A stretch of DNA of 64,000 bases from Planococcus citri (taxonomy: Eukaryota > Arthropoda > Insecta > Hemiptera > Pseudococcidae): assembly GCF_950023065.1 (NCBI RefSeq), contig NC_088679.1:76074001-76138000 (forward strand), in the 5' to 3' direction. Shown one piece after another: positions 1 through 15,800 of the stretch; position 1 is the stretch's first letter, and every line of letters begins with the position of its first letter. The notes under the pieces are model-generated. The model was not told the origin of the DNA, ran no database searches, and saw only the letters and a list, made by a program, of their open reading frames with translations. The translations under genes were made by a program, and so were the position numbers.

Positions 1-718
1 ATAACTGACCAGTTATTGGTAATCTGTTTAAGGACGGTATACCGTTTGAAGAGAAATTACAATTTAGTGTGTTGTGTACGAAGCTAACTTGAGTATATAA
101 TCGCTTTCGAGCAAATGGAATTTTGCGCCGTGTAAGTTGGAAAAAAAATTTTTGACAGTGGTCGAGTCGAACCGAACTTCATCGATGATAATTTACATAC
201 GTAATTATACTCGCGAGCTATGAGCAATTCCAGTGTGTGAAATTTATAACGAGATTGACAGGCCGAGCCAACAATCTTCTATGGCTCGTAATTACTCTGG
301 AGACTCGATCTCGACTTTGAAGATATTTTTTTTTCGGCGTATAGTTTTGTGGTTCTCTGGGATTAAAACTAAATGGAAAATGTTCTCTACTTTTGAAACA
401 TAAATTCGCGTCTTTATAGACACAGATACAAATATGTGTACTCGAAGTTGTACGACGACCAGAAAAATACATACTTGTAAGGTATCTGTATAGTAGGTAC
501 AAGTGAAATACCAAAGTAGTCGAAATTTCGTATACGTATATAAGTATAAAAAGTATTTTAGTTTTTTAAATGCCGATACAACATACCGATAATATCACTG
601 TAGGTATCGGTCGCATTGATCCGGAGTTGATTTTTTTTTTCATCTCGATGATGCGGTGTACTTGTGTTAAATTTTCCAAATTCTTAAACATGCGGTTTTG
701 TTTGTTGTGTTTTTACAG

Positions 719-877
719 GGCAATATGCACGCTTCCTTTCCTTACGAAAGTAATAGAAATAGTAGAAACGAATACGGAGTGGTTCGCAGATCAGAGATGC
801 TAATGCAATCGCATCCTGGTCTCGATGATCCGCTAGCGTTGCATAATGCTTTGGCTGGAGTCGTCGACGATAACCAG
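719..877 (+). CDS. TfAP-2: TfAP-2 exon A (first exon in window)
   Basis: 159 nt, phase 0 at both ends. Acceptor TTTTTACAG ends at 718 and donor GTAAGA starts at 878. It encodes 53 residues including GVVRRSEMLMQSHPGLDD, matching the AP-2 segment before the DNA-binding region (vertebrate YHSVRRPDVLLHS type). The ATG at 725 is internal: the reading frame is open through the acceptor and AP-2 proteins extend further N-terminally. Confidence 0.92.
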
Positions 878-3800
878 GTAAGATTTTTATCTTATGTATA
901 TTTACGTTATAGATAGAACAGTAGGTAGATATACGAGATGATGATATGATTTATGTGGTGTATATTGTGAGGGGTTGAGAGTTGAAAATTGCATCGTTAG
1001 ATAGGTATGTGAAGTGAAGGGTGCTGAAATCGGGTGGGTTAATTGCCCTTATGTGGGTGGGTTCGGTTTCGGATGGGTTGAAAGGGTTCGTTATGTGGGA
1101 TCTGATGAATGACTCTAAGAGGAAGAACTAATTAGAATTTTGATTAATTGGCGAACGAATCGAGAGATTGAATGTTTGAGATGATTGGGTTTTTTTGCAC
1201 TTGGAATTTGATGGTTTTTTTTTTGGATTGGAAAAAGATATTTACTATTTTAAATGGTCGTGAAATGGTGATTGGAATTGGTTGAATTCGAAGCAATCAA
1301 AGATGGTGCTCGTGCTCCTTGGATTTCTGTGGCCTTGCAAAAAAAAAAAAAAAAGGGTTCGGGGTCATTTCCCTGAATAGATTCAATAAAACTTTAGTTC
1401 TGATGATTCCAGCTATTTTATGAGATTTCAGAGAGGAGGAGAGAAGGGGGAATAGAAGGAATGTCAAATTGAAATTTTGAAAATGCGGACCATTTTTTCA
1501 TTAAAACACTGTCACATTGGTTGTCTAAGGCACACTTTGACGACTACGAATCGTTTCGTGGAAAAAATCGAATTGAATGCAGCTGTCCAAGGGAAGTGAG
1601 GGTGACATTTTTGAAAAATTTCATCATCTGACGCTATGAACAAGAGTTTTAAAAATTGTCAAATTTCTTAGATTTTTTTTGAGGAATTTTAAGTTTTTTG
1701 AAGCTTTGTTGCCAGTGTTCTAAAATCTATTCGGTAATTCTGAAAAATGTCAGGTGTGAAGACCCCCCTCCCCCTTCTCTTCCCATCATCGATTTTCAAG
1801 ATATCCATTCATTTGTGGAGCAATAGTTGAATTCGAAGGAAAATGTGTAAAATTTGAAAAAAAATCATTTGGGACGAACTACGAATAACGAAGAGGGGAG
1901 GAGAGAAAATCAAAAATTGTAAGATAATTACCTTTCAATTTCAATTGGAAGGAAGGGGATGGTGGGAGGGTGGGGGAGGGGTCATCAAAGTTCAAAAAAA
2001 AACACGTTGAAAAAGTCTATTTTTAAAAATTCCGTTCCTTGAGTGATAAATTTAGGTTTTTATTAGAGTTGATTTTTGATCGAAACCTCCGTTTGAGATT
2101 TTCCACGAAGTGGATGTTTATTCGAGAAATGTAATTTTGCAAAAGATTATTTTGAACTCATGATTCAAATTTTACAAATTTTCTAGTGCTTTACCCAATT
2201 TTTGTTCAGTTTTTAGAGTTCTTAGTACAATATTCAACTTTGTATGATATATTTTCAATATTTTGTGAAACTATAAAGTGAACTTGGACGATTTTAATGT
2301 GCAAAAAAGTGTCTACTGGTCGTGAAAATCCAGAAAAAATTTAAAAATTGAATGAGTTTGAAAAAAAATTGAAATTTGCAAAAAAAAATTATCAAAAGTT
2401 AGGAAACTGTTCGAAAATTTAATTCTCGTATGAGAACATAAATAATAATTATTTTTGTGAATGATTTTATCATAATTTGGGCCAAAAAAAAAAAGGAGGA
2501 AAATCAAAACTTAATCTTAATTTGGGAAGCTGGAATTTGATTTGTACCAGCAGTTTTTGACAACTCCAATCGATTGGAAACGGAGCAGACCTGGAGCCTC
2601 CTCATCAGCAGACTTTGGAAATTTAATTTTTCACAAAATTTTATTCAAGAAATTTCATTCATTTATTCGTTTATTGTTTCAATACACTAAATTACTTTTA
2701 CAAACTTTCATTGCATTTTAAAATAATTCTATTGAAAACACCATTGAAATTTACTCGATTTTGTTTTGCTTGAGAGATTGTGGGGGTTTACAAAATTGAG
2801 AAATTAGTTAGAAAAAATGTCGAGTTCACTCGAAAAAATGCAGTTTTTCAAGATTGGTTGAAAATATTAAAATCAGGATTTCCTGGTTTAAAAAAAAAAT
2901 ACAATTAAGCTGTAAAAAATTTTACTGAAGAAAATTTACGATTTCTAATCGTTTGAGCTGTTCGAAAGCCTCCGGAAGATGTTTGAACATTTTAATTTTC
3001 TATGAAATTGTACGTACTCACTGAAGTCTAAAATTTTAGTCATTTGGGGGTGAGTGATGGGAGGGTCTACAAAATCAAAAAATTGGTAAGAAAAAACGTC
3101 GAACTTGAGAAATTCAATATTTCAAACTTGGTTTTGAAAGGATTAAAATCAGAATTATCTGGTGAAAAAAAGCAAATTGATCTAAATTCTACTGAAGAAA
3201 ATTTTCGATTTCTAATCGTTTGAGCTGTTCAGAAGCCTTCAGCAGATGTTTGAAAATTTAATTTTCTATGAAGTTGTACTCCCTGAAGTTGAAACAGTTC
3301 TAAAATTTACTTTTTTCAAGGGGGGAGGGGGAGATAGAATATAGGAGGTCTACCAAATTGAAAAATTTGTACAAAAAAAAAAAGGTCGAGTTCCGTTGAG
3401 AAATTAAATGCTTCAAATTTGGTATCAAAAGATTAAAAACAGGGATGCCTTCAAAAAAGAGGTATTTGAAGTGCCAAAAAACCTACCTATGAAAATTTGG
3501 AACCCTTCTCTGTTTTTTAAAACTTTTTACATGTGTATTTGTTTGTCTTGCTGCCCTTTTTTCCTAGACTTTTTTTTTTACCAAAAATGCCAAAAATCTT
3601 GTTTTTTTTTACATTGTATTTGAATCAATGTTTGAATTTTATATTTATTCTGCCCTTATTCTTTCAGGATTTTAAAATATCTAATCTCTTCATAATGTTG
3701 AGAAAAAAATTTTCTGTAAAAATGGGAGAAAATTCGCTCAGAATATTTCATATTGCGGCCGAAGAAATTTTGATAGTATGAAAAAAAGTTTCAATTTTCA

Positions 3801-6800
3801 ATCATTGTTTTTCATTTTGAGAAAAAAAAATAATTTTTAATAAATTTAAAAATTTTGAATTTTTTGTTTTTTGTTCATTTTTTTGTTGCATATTTTCATG
3901 TTTTTGTGTTAATTTTTTTGATGCATACGAATTGCATCCTTGCTCATGACTTTTCGGCATTTTTTAAAATCAAGTTTTGAATTTTTCAATTATTTGGATC
4001 CTTTCTTATTTTAATTGAATTTTGATCATTCAAAAATCATGAATTCCATTTTCATTTAATCCATTCATTGAAGCAGTACACACGAGTAGATTTGAGGAAT
4101 GATTTTAAAAATTCTCAAAAAATGATTCAAGCAAAGCACTTATTGGTTTAAACTTTTAAATTGAAATAAAAATGCATTCAGAATAGGCTAAATGATAAAA
4201 CTAGCCTCTCACAAAAAAAAATCGATAGTAATTTTTCCTATTGTGTTTCGTGTAATTTTTACTGAATTTCATTAATTTTTGGGCTACGTACTCGTATGTA
4301 TATCGACTTGAATTTTGAAGTAGCTTCCTCAAGATGATGTGAATTCTAACGTGAGTAATTTCAGTTTATTTTTCGGATTTCCAATACTTAGGTATTGTAT
4401 TTATTGCTCTTGGGCTCATTTTGGATTGGTAGTGTGGGAAGGGGGGCCGGAGGAAGGTATACCAGTGGGCAATTGATCGCTGATCGGTAATGAATTCATC
4501 CAGATCATTTTTGAATTCATCAACCATCTTATGCCTATTTCCACTTGTTTGATTTTTCATATGTAGATCAATAAAATTTCAATCACTCAATCATTTCGAT
4601 AAATTCATCAGTGAACTATTGATTGAGTTGTTAATTTATCAAGTTTGATTTTAAACTCATCTACTGTTCATACTCGTTCATCTTTTTATTGATCATTACC
4701 TATCTGCTTTAAATTTAATCTCAATCAATTAATCAAACAATCAATCAGTCGTTCACTTCGATCAATTCTGTTCATGAACCACCAATCCATTTTTTGAATG
4801 ATCAATGATAATTTGATAAAATTCAATTTCAGACTTATCGATTGCTCAGATACCTACTGATTTAATTTTCCTTTCCATTAATTGATAGCTTCGCATGAGT
4901 TGAATTTAAATCAATCAATCATTTCAAATGTTGTGATCTTGGGAAAATTGATCGATTCAGTATTGACTCGATTAAATTGATTTAAAATCGACTCAATTAG
5001 GTATCTACGATTTTCAACTTGTGGTTTTTTTCATCCAAAAATTAGTATTGATAATTTTCTTAAAATTTATGACTTTATAGAATCAACAATTCTATTTCAA
5101 CCATCACAATACTCAATACCACCAATACTTTATTCCTGATTGGTTTCTCAAATCTGTTAGTCTGGTAGGTACATAAAAAGGACGCTATTAATTAAATTTT
5201 CCCTCCTCTCGCCTCGCGTTCGGCACATAATAGTCAATTAATCACTCGTACAGGTTTGTCTTTTAATTAAGGCGCGAGCAAAAGCAACGTTTAGTGATTC
5301 TGGAGTCTGGACCCGGTAACTCTTAGCTTATGAGCAGACTTTCTCGAAAATAGTACACGTATAGTATTGAAGAGATGTAAGAGAGTTGAGTAGGCTATAC
5401 TCGTAGGTACACAATCATATACGAGTATAAGCACAAGCACGGGCTCAGGCTCGGGTACAGGTACATAAAAGCGGCGTTTACACGGATGTAAATGATATTT
5501 TGCCATATTAATCAAAACTATCTGACAGGAACCGTTTTGCTCGATGATGTTCGTTTCATCTTAATATTTATGACGTTCGGGTCAAGAGGGGGCATCAATC
5601 ATTAGAGGCTGATTCAATAGGACATGATCGCCTAAGCATCGCGAGTACAAGTACGAGTACGTGGTGAAGTACATACGTACGTTCTCCTGTATCGAAATTA
5701 TATTGAGGAATTCGAGTCTGGTATAAGAGAGATGAGGACGCCGACGAGGAGACCACAGATGGAGAAAAGATTTGCATATAGTGTGTACTACATCGCATGT
5801 GCTTTATTGCTGGACTGTATATTCATTCATTCATTGCTTATGCTTGCTTATGTTGTACTCGAAGGTATAGATAGGTAGAGGTAGGTGCGAGTAAGCATAA
5901 TTTCTGCTTCGTTGTGATTCGATTATAGGCGATTGTGGTGCTTGAGACTAGATAGCAATAGTGAATTGAACAATGCATTGAAAATGTGATCTGACAAGTG
6001 AGCTTTTTCGCCGATCATGTGAGGAGTGGTTTGGATTTTTTAGAGCGGAATGGTGTTGTTTTTTTTTTCTACGAGAAGGGCGATCGAGAGGATATTACTA
6101 TTTCGAAATCCAGTCTTCTTCATCGTCAAGTTTTGGGTACCTAGGATTTTTCCAATTAATTTGGTCGACCTTATGTAGAAGAGAATACTCGTCCACATTG
6201 ATACATTGTTTCATGTTTTCTACTTTTGAGTGGCTGTAAACAAGTCTATGGTACGAGTAACAGTAGCAATTACTTATTGGATAAAAGGGAGGGTACACGT
6301 GTGGTGGTTATAGTTATGGTTAAACAAACACCCGCGATGAAGCTCAGACTCGAACTAATTTATTTTTTTATTCGATTCCGAAGGCATCTCGTAAAATATA
6401 ATCGAAGCCGGGTAATTTCATCTTAGGTAGCACTTTCTCAGTAATAAATTACCGTTCGATCGGGGAGGCGGAGTACGAAGCTCGAGAGAGGTTTGAATTT
6501 ACACGAACCGCGCCATCGCCATCGATAAATTAACGGGTGAGAGTATATAGCCTGGTCGCGTTCGATCTTTAATGATTTTTCAAATTGATCTGTCTATAGT
6601 TTGAAGAAGAAAAAAAATACGAAAAAATGGTCCTGAGGTTTGAAAATTTTCCAGACTCGATTTGGTCCCATTTTTTCGACCCAAAAGTGAAAAAAATCTG
6701 CGTTTATATTGAACAGGGTATGGCTAGGAGAGGTGAAGGTGCTCGAGCGCGTGCTTAAATTCACATAAGCCGGGAATAAATTAATATTAAAACGTTATAC

Positions 6801-9800
6801 TCGTTTTAACCACCTATTTGAAGCACTTTACCATGTGAAAGAGACAGAAGAAGAAGAGGTATTACTTGAAATGATTGTTATACGCTTCGTCGAGCAGAAC
6901 CGAACTCGTGACCATTTCCTTAATGTAGTCGTGTGTCGGCGTTTTTTTTTCTCCATTCGACTCCTTACCTACGACTTGCAAGTTTAATTAAATTGTTCGT
7001 TGGCATTTGTTATCTCTTTGTAATTATTAATTTCCCGCCCCTGGAATTCTTCGCGTTTGATTTAGCTACTTTATTTTTCATCTTACGACGAGTAGATGAA
7101 TAGGTACGTTATTTTTTAGAGAAAAAAAGAAACGAGGTGTTTGAAATTGATTATTTTTTAAAAACCGATTGTGTTTTGTTTTTTGTTCGCAGAATAATAC
7201 AAGCGTCGAAGACACGGCTAGTTTTATGAATGATCTTCCTTTAATGAAAAGTAAGTTTTATTCGTGTCAATTTATTACTTATAATACAGTAGAATTAGCC
7301 GAAGGGGAAGGGGTATATAGGATCATTATTGGAAAATGTCGTGTGTATTTTCTACCCTTTTTAGATTAGAATTTGCAAAAAATTCTAGTTTGGAGAGATT
7401 TTGAGTCTACTCCTCCCCACTTGTAGTTGAGACACTTTTGTGGGTTATTTGAAGGGGAGGGGGATTATTCCAAACTGGCAAGGGAATTTCCCCAGATGTC
7501 TATCTCTGAATTGAACTGGGTCACAATTTTTGGAAAAAGAATGGTCTGAAACCTCCATAGGTGACCAAAATTTTAGCTGGCCAAATTTATTTTTCAATTC
7601 TTGACGAATTTTTGAAAATTCAAAATTAGACCATTTTGGGTGATTAATACTTTTCAAAAATAGGTGTCTAAAATCACTAAAAATGATGGCAATCAGTACT
7701 GAAGATAATATTATCAACATCCCTGAACAGAATTTCACAATTTTTGGCTATTCTGGAGTCTCCAGCATGATTTTTGATTTCTCCAGGATTTAAAAATATC
7801 CCCAAAAAGTTTGGAAATCAATTTTTGTGGCAAGAGAATTTCTGACGAACCCATTGAACAAGTCAAGAATGAGTTAAAACTCATTTTTTAGCATTCCAAA
7901 TTAATTTTCACACCTTCTGGAGAAAATTTTGAAATTCTGGAGAAATTGGAAATCGCGCTGGAGGCTCCAGGATGGCTCGAAATTGTGAACTTGGAATTTG
8001 AGGGGTTCGTTTCAGACAAGACTCAGATATTTGTGCAAATCTTGAGAATTTTCCTACCAATAGAAAATTTTTGATTTCTCAATTTTTTCCCCTTGATCTA
8101 AGCTGAGCAGATCAAAAAATGCACTCGAGATATCCGCCTGGAAATCATCTCAACACCTCGATTTTTGGTTGCCCAAACTAATTTTCATACCGTTTGGAGA
8201 AATTTTAAAGCCCTGGAGGAATCAGAAATCACACTGGAGGCTTCAGAATGGCTGGAAATGGTGAAATTTGATTTGAAGAGTTAATTATCAGCCTCGAGAC
8301 TAATTTTCATCATTTTTACTGAGTAAAATTAAGCATAACCATCTAATAGGTAAATTGTCGAAATTCTTCATTTTGAATTTTCAAAAATTCGTCATAAATC
8401 AAAAAATTAATTAGACAGGTGAAATTTTGGTTTTAAAAGGGTAACTTTTGCAATTTTTGACTATGACTGAAAATTAAGGAGTCAATTTTTGGAGCTAAAC
8501 TTTGAAATTCCCCCCGTCCCAAAAAACATTTAAATTTGACTTTAGTGCAACTAAAGATGACTTTATGAGAGTAAAACTCATAAATTCAAGAAACAATAAT
8601 CGAGTTTTTTTTCAAAAATATTTTTTTACTTCAAAATGTGTACTTCTAATACTCTTACCTTAGATACATATATATTTTTCATCTCCAATCATGAAACACA
8701 ATTCCCATCGAGGACTCGATCCATTAAACTATTTTTAAAAATAAATATTCGTATAAAATATTAAGAGCAAAGAATCGCCATTGGTGGTGTCGAATATAGA
8801 CAACGTGCTAAATAAACCAATGATAGGAGAAGGTGCTTAATGTGGTTAATCATATGGAAACACGTACGTTGTAACATTCAGGGTGGCATGACCCCCACGT
8901 CGCCTCTTTTTCCATTTTTATATAAGGGCTAAAACAGCGGAAAATTCTCGCCCCGAAGGTATCCTTGCGATTTCGTCGTCGCGTCGTCGTTCGATTAATC
9001 AAGCGAAAATAAAAGGGTTATGAGAACTACCCCTTTTTTTTCCTTCTTCTACTAAACAGTTTCAAAAGCGTAGGATGAGATTTGAAAATGGGGAAAATGG
9101 CTGCCACTATATGTGAGAGTAGGTGAACTGAGAGCCCGTATTTTGTATTAATTACACGTGTATTTCATTGGCCGAAATATTGATCAGAATTTTAGGAAAT
9201 TGGTTATGCGTTTTAAAAAATTTAAGCAATTTTTTTTCGCTCAGTGGTAGGTATAGGTACATAATATTTATCTATCCTTGAATATTAAATTGTTATGATG
9301 CAAGGTCGTGATGAAATATTGCCTGGTCTGAACGTCGTCGTCGTTCTACTTTTGAATTAATTACTCGTAAAACGTCTGCACGCAGATTGAAATTTTTCTA
9401 GAGCAAATTTTTTTCCCTCCAATTTGTGAGATGAAATTTCTAGTATTCGGGTGGTTTTTGAAAAAAGTTATGCTGATTATGGGGATAATTTTTCCTGCAT
9501 TTTATTTTGTATTTGAATCGTTGAAAAATAATGTTTCAACGGTGAATGAAAAATTCACCACGTGGAAGAATTCGATCGCATTACGAAACAGATGATAAAA
9601 ATCTGAGATTTTTTTAGCATACCTATACTTAGTTATAGATTCATTGAGCGGCATTGGGATCAATCGATACGGGTGAAATATGACCTTAAAACTTCGCTCG
9701 AAATTAAATGTTTACATAAGATTCGATCCAAAGTGATTTGTGCAGACGTTATTAATTTAGATATTAATTAAAGTGTCTAATGTGCGGGGAAAAAAAGCGA

Positions 9801-12800
9801 TGTTGTCAAATTTAATTAATACAAGTTCACCAATCAAATGCGAACTGAATTGAAAAGAACCAATGACGTCATAAAAACTGGTATTATCAATTATCATATC
9901 GCCTCGGGATTTAGACGGTGCATTTTTTATGGTGAGAAAAAAACACCAGATGACTTGAGATATTTTTTGGTGGATTTGGGGCCAAAAAATAGGTTACGAT
10001 GTTTTTTAATTTCATTCAAATGCTCGTACAAAGTACCTAGGTTTGTTTTATTACTCCTCTTTCTGTATTGAGAAATTTGGCGAGATGTGCAGATTTGAGG
10101 TTTTTTCCCTTTTTCGATCTCTTTGATAAACTTTTCACGAAAAATACTGGGAAAATGGGCAATTGAGATTATAATAAAAATTGGGATATCAGAAGTGAAG
10201 AGCTCTTTTCGAAGCAAATAGCGTCGGTATGAGTCATCTGACTCATACCTTTTTTGCGATAAAGTTTTTCTTCTAATGTATAATTATAATGTAAAACTAC
10301 GCGAGTGCGCAACTTGGCGCGCTAGAACGAGATAACATACGATTCGAAATATTTCTATATTTTCAGCGATGACGTAATAAATAAATAGTTACCTATCCAA
10401 AATTACATCGAACTTCAAAATTTGATTACTCGTTCGAAATGAAATTTAACATACATAAGTAGGTACTCTACAATGCAATCAATATTTGAAGGAAATGAAC
10501 AACCCAAGTGTAAAGAACATGTAGAAAAGTGACCATGTTTTCATCTTCGAATATTGTTGATCACACGATGTACAATCCTGTGATTGTAAAAAACAAAACA
10601 TCCACACTTTGGGAAGCATTGGAATGATTTTTCAACGAGATTGAATTTTATAAGTACTTCGCTGCAAAAAATAAAACTTGCCTTTTTTCAAATTTTTGAC
10701 TCGTAAGCCTATTTTGGAATTCAATTCTTTAGAAAATGTGGCCAATTTCGACAGAAATTTTAGAAGGCAAGAAGAGAATTTTTCGATTTTGGATGAATTT
10801 TACAAGTCTTACAGAGTAGAGTGGTTTAAAATTATCAACATGAATATACCTATCAAACTTTGACGACGAACTGCACGAAAAACTGCATCTTAATAATGGT
10901 TTGAAAATGTTTCCAATTGATTCAAGAGAGAGGGGAGGGGGGTCGAAAAATGGTGTACATACCGAATTCCTGCATTCTATAAGTTAGTTTGGTAAAACTT
11001 TGGTTTTCCCCATTTTTGGCTCAAAATCGATTTTCAAAAATTCAATAATAATCTAAAAATGCCTTTTAGACCCTGAAAATGGATTTCAAGTTGTTCTGGT
11101 TGCCTTTAGCCATATTTTGGAAATTTTGGATTGTCAAATTTTTTAAGAATTTCAACTTTCAAAAATCTGTAGGAAACTGTAGAACTGCTCAAAACTGTCT
11201 GAAAGAGTTTCCAATTGATTCCGGTGGGTGGGAGGGAGGGAAGGAGGGAGGGGAGGTCAAAAATGAGGTGCGTGCCAAATTCCAGTTTTTACAAGTTACA
11301 TTGGTAAAATTGTGGTTTTTCCTCCATTTTAGGCTTAAATTTGATTTTCAACAGTTCAATAGTAGTCTAAAAAATATTTTTTAGCCTCTGAAATTCGATT
11401 CAATCCGATTCAAAAAATTTTCTGCCAATTGGGAGCCCCCCCTTGTTACTTAAAAATTTATAGAATTAGGCTACAGCAGTCAGAAAATTCAATATTTCAC
11501 TATTGGCCTTTTCTTTTTATTGATAGGAAATTTGATTCGATGTTAAACTCATACCTTCCATAATACAAATTTGATAGAATTTTCATTAGAGGGTCCTCCC
11601 ATTTAGTATCTCTTCCATTTCTGAAATTTTTTTCAAAATTGGACCTTTCGAGTATGCTCTAAAAAATGGTGTAAGAGAGCCAATATACAAGTTTTCTTGC
11701 AGGGGCTTCTTCTCTTCCTGCTCAACTTTCTATTCACTCTCTAGGTTTGTAAATAATTTCGAACCCCTTCAATTACTATCAAGCTCTAAATTATCCTTCT
11801 TTTTCTATGCATGTTCTCAAGTACCTATAAAAAAATGATGAGTGGAATAAAATAAGTGAGAACAAGTACAAAGCAGACGGATTCGAATGAACGGAGGATA
11901 AAAGCTTTTGAAAATTCGTATTTTGAAATGTGCAAACACAATATTTTTATGCGAAGAGTTTGATTTTTTCGGTATTAAAATTTTATGATCATTTTTTTAG
12001 AAATTCCAACTTTGGAAAAGAAAAGCAAATGGGTCCGAACAAACTGAGGGCAAAAGCTTTCGAAAATTCGTATTTTAATAGGTGAAAAAGTAATGTTGTT
12101 TTATGTGAGGAATTTTATTTTTTTGGTTTCAAAATTTTAGAATTTGAATAACCTTATGATTTTTTTTAGAAATTCCAACTTCGAAAAAAAAGCAAACAGG
12201 CTCGAACGAAGTGAGGGCAAAAGTTTTCAAAAATTTGAGTCTCGAGAAGTGAAAAAAGTTTTATTTTTTCTGTGAGGAGTTTATTTTGTGATTTTAATAT
12301 TTTTCAGGGGTAAGTAGGTACATAATAGATTTTTAGAAAGTTTGATTTTAAAAATGAAAAAACAACACAAAAATTTATAATTCAAGAAGATATTTCAAAA
12401 ATGCAAAAATATTCATTTTTTAGGTTCCTGCTTTTGTTTAAAACTGTGGCGAAATTTTTTCAATATGTTTCACTCTTGAAATTATAGCACGAAAAATGAT
12501 ATTTCTCGTCAATTCGTTGACAAATTGGGAGGAGAGAGATTTTTTTCACATGTTCGTCTACACATTGGTAAAATTATATCAAAAGTGCAAAAATTTTCAT
12601 TTTTTACGTTTCTGATGGTATTTTTGCAATAAGTCTAAAACTTGTGAATTTTTTTTCTCGAAAATAAAAAAAAATGCCCGTCTAATTTTTTTATATGTTA
12701 TTCTACACAAAAAGGACTAGAACTGAGAATTTTTTCAGAATTTTCACTCGCCGAGATCACGGTTATATTTAAAATATAAGTTTTGAAATCGATTTTTTTA

Positions 12801-15800
12801 GATTTTTGAAAGTGGCAACACTGATTTTGACATCATTCGTTGATTACCCTCTCAAAGTTCTTCAATTTGAAAAAAAGTCCAAAATTCTATACCACGTACA
12901 ACCGGAGAAATTTGCAACTGAAATTTTCCATTTTTGGCCATTTTGGGAGAACTTTGAAGCCTCACAGCTCCGCCAAAAAAATCGAAAAAATGTCCGGTTT
13001 GCGTCATTTGTCATCGTTTGATGACCTCTAGGAACATATGATCTGATTTTGAAAAAAATCGAAGACCCCCCCCCCTCGTGCAAAATTCCGCCGATTTGGC
13101 ATGGAATGACCCTAAGGGATTTTTTTTACAAAAAGTTGATTTCTCCACATTTGACATTTTTGAAAGTCAATTAAAAGCATAAGTATACCTAGAACAGACA
13201 TGTTCCATGTGCAGAAATTTAGAAATAGAAAAACACGAGGACGAAAGCTTTCAAAAATGTGTAATTCAATTTTCCAAAAAAAAAGTCAGCAAAAATAGTT
13301 TTTTTTTATTAAGTGTAAAATTTTTTTAAATGTGCTGACTGCGCCGAAATTTTTCAAATTTTTAAAAATTTGAAAACGAAGGGGGGTTTACCCGTCACAC
13401 TCACACCCACCTTAGTTTCGTCCCTGAAATCTGGTAGTTGAATCAATACACTCCTCATAAACTGACAAAAAAATGAAATCTTCATTAGGGTATTTATACG
13501 TAGATCTATACGTGTATAAGATGAACTAAGTAGGGTGAACATTTTTCCATCGAGGAAATTAACCCCAAAGTTATAATTCGAGCTCGTTAAAATCTCACCC
13601 TTTACAATTTGTAAAATATTTAGACATCGGTGTCTCACCTCTCATCCTTCATCGTCATTCTACGTACATCTCCAGTGAGTAACGTAACTTGCACTATCAC
13701 TGATCTTAATAATATCCGTTCCTTATGCGAGTATTTACAGTAAGTATTAATTTACCATTTAATACCAATCCAATACTTAAATCATACAAGTGAAATGTTT
13801 ACGGATTAAAAATTCGTTATCGTATTAAACGTACGAATGGCTTTTTAGATTTGGCTACTGTGGACACCTCGTGCATATTATGATTTCCTATTACTCGGTT
13901 TATGATCACGTCTAATGCACTATTGGTTTAATACTTTAATAATACACGCACTTGGAGAGCTAATTAGCATAGAGACGTGTACTATAAGAGATGAAGGCAG
14001 GCCAGTATACGTTGGTAAATATATACGTACACATACCCTCCTCTTGCACCCTTACGTGCTAAATCAGCGGGAAATACACACTATACGTATAGTATAATAG
14101 TACATATACGTATGTACAAGGAACCAGATGGTGGTGTAACAGGGGTGGTAATTTAAAGAGTCGCGTTTATTAGCCTTATACGTGTTACAGCGGTAGAGTA
14201 GTGATTATTACAAGGGCGTTAAATAGCCGTGCAATTTCCCGCTGTTTCTTTAGCTCGACGCGTAATCATCGGCGGAGCTGCTTAAATTATATAGTTAACA
14301 CCTTACATAATAGACGAATGTTTTCCAATTGACATCTGCCATTGTGAGTGCATTATTGTGCTGATTTTATTTTTTCGAGTGTTTGGCCTGCGTTCGAACT
14401 TCGAATGCGAATACGATTCGTTTCTACGATATATGTATGTGCACTCCAGTTGTGTAAACACCTTATGTGTGTACCTATATTTTTGCGTCAGTTGTGTACG
14501 AATTGGGGGGTTTTGAATGCGAGAAATGAGAAAAAAATTTAGGGGTGGGAAGTGTTATGGGCTTGTGCCCTCACGTGTTGTGTTTACCTAATGTCAAATG
14601 TGTGTAGGTAAACTCGTGTCTCGTATAGTTGCAAATCTCAATGTAGAAGTAGAATTGGAATGAAAGTGGAATTTTATTCATTTTTTCTTTTTTTACAGGA
14701 GTATCAACGCCCGCTGACGTGTTCTGCAGCGTTCCTGGAAGACTGTCGTTATTAAGTTCTACCTCAAAGTACAAAGTAACCGTAGGTGAAGTGCAGAGAC
14801 GATTACAACCTCCGGAATGTTTAAATGCTTCTTTATTAGGAGGCGTTTTGAGAAGGTAATTTTCAACAAATTTCTACTATATTATTTTATATGTAGTTGA
14901 TACGCTGTGAATATAATTTTCAATATTTTGGGCTCGACTGTGTGATGATTGATGATGAAGTCTGTTTTTCTAAATTGAAAAAATTAAGGTAAAAATCATA
15001 GAAATTGTTCTCAATTGAGCTAGAAAGCTGAAATTTTGGCAGGTGTGCTATTTTTGATCTCCCAAATTGATCTTGTTAGTTTAAAAAAACAAGATTTAAT
15101 TTTTGAGAAAATTTTGCTCAAATATTTTCAAAATGATAATTTTATTTTTAAAACACATCTCATATAAAATAAAATTTTCTAAAAAATACTCACCCCCCTC
15201 TTCTATCTTCTCAAAGCTCAATTCATTACTTAGCATACCCACACAACATCCGAACAAAATTACCATTGGTACTCGTACCCATACTACCTATAAGATATTC
15301 ATTCACAATCCCAATCTTCATTGTCATAGACCCACATATTTCTGCATAGATAACAGTTGTTGGTTAAGGTGCTCGTATACCTAGTGTGTATTCTTTGAGC
15401 ATCTTCGCAAAACCAGTTTACTCGATGAGGAGGAAAAAAAACTACTCATATGCGGTTTATATTATAGGTACGCGTAGTATACACGATTAGCTCGTTTACC
15501 TCTGCTCATCTCTCCCTATAAAATAGTCTCTTCTCTACCCTACATAGTCTACGATATCTTTAATGTGGCGGACTGGCGGTAAAGAATTCATGTATGATTT
15601 TTTCCCGGTATTTTTGTGCATATTTACATTACTACGAATGCACCTTCTCATTGAGAATTTTTACCCGAACCGGTTTATCGCGATCGGTACTCGCTTTGCT
15701 GTGATATCTTACAAATACTCGTATAATATACTTACCTGGCTTAATGATGTATTAATTCATCGCCGTGTTTTTACCTGGATGTGTAGGGTTTTTTATTTGT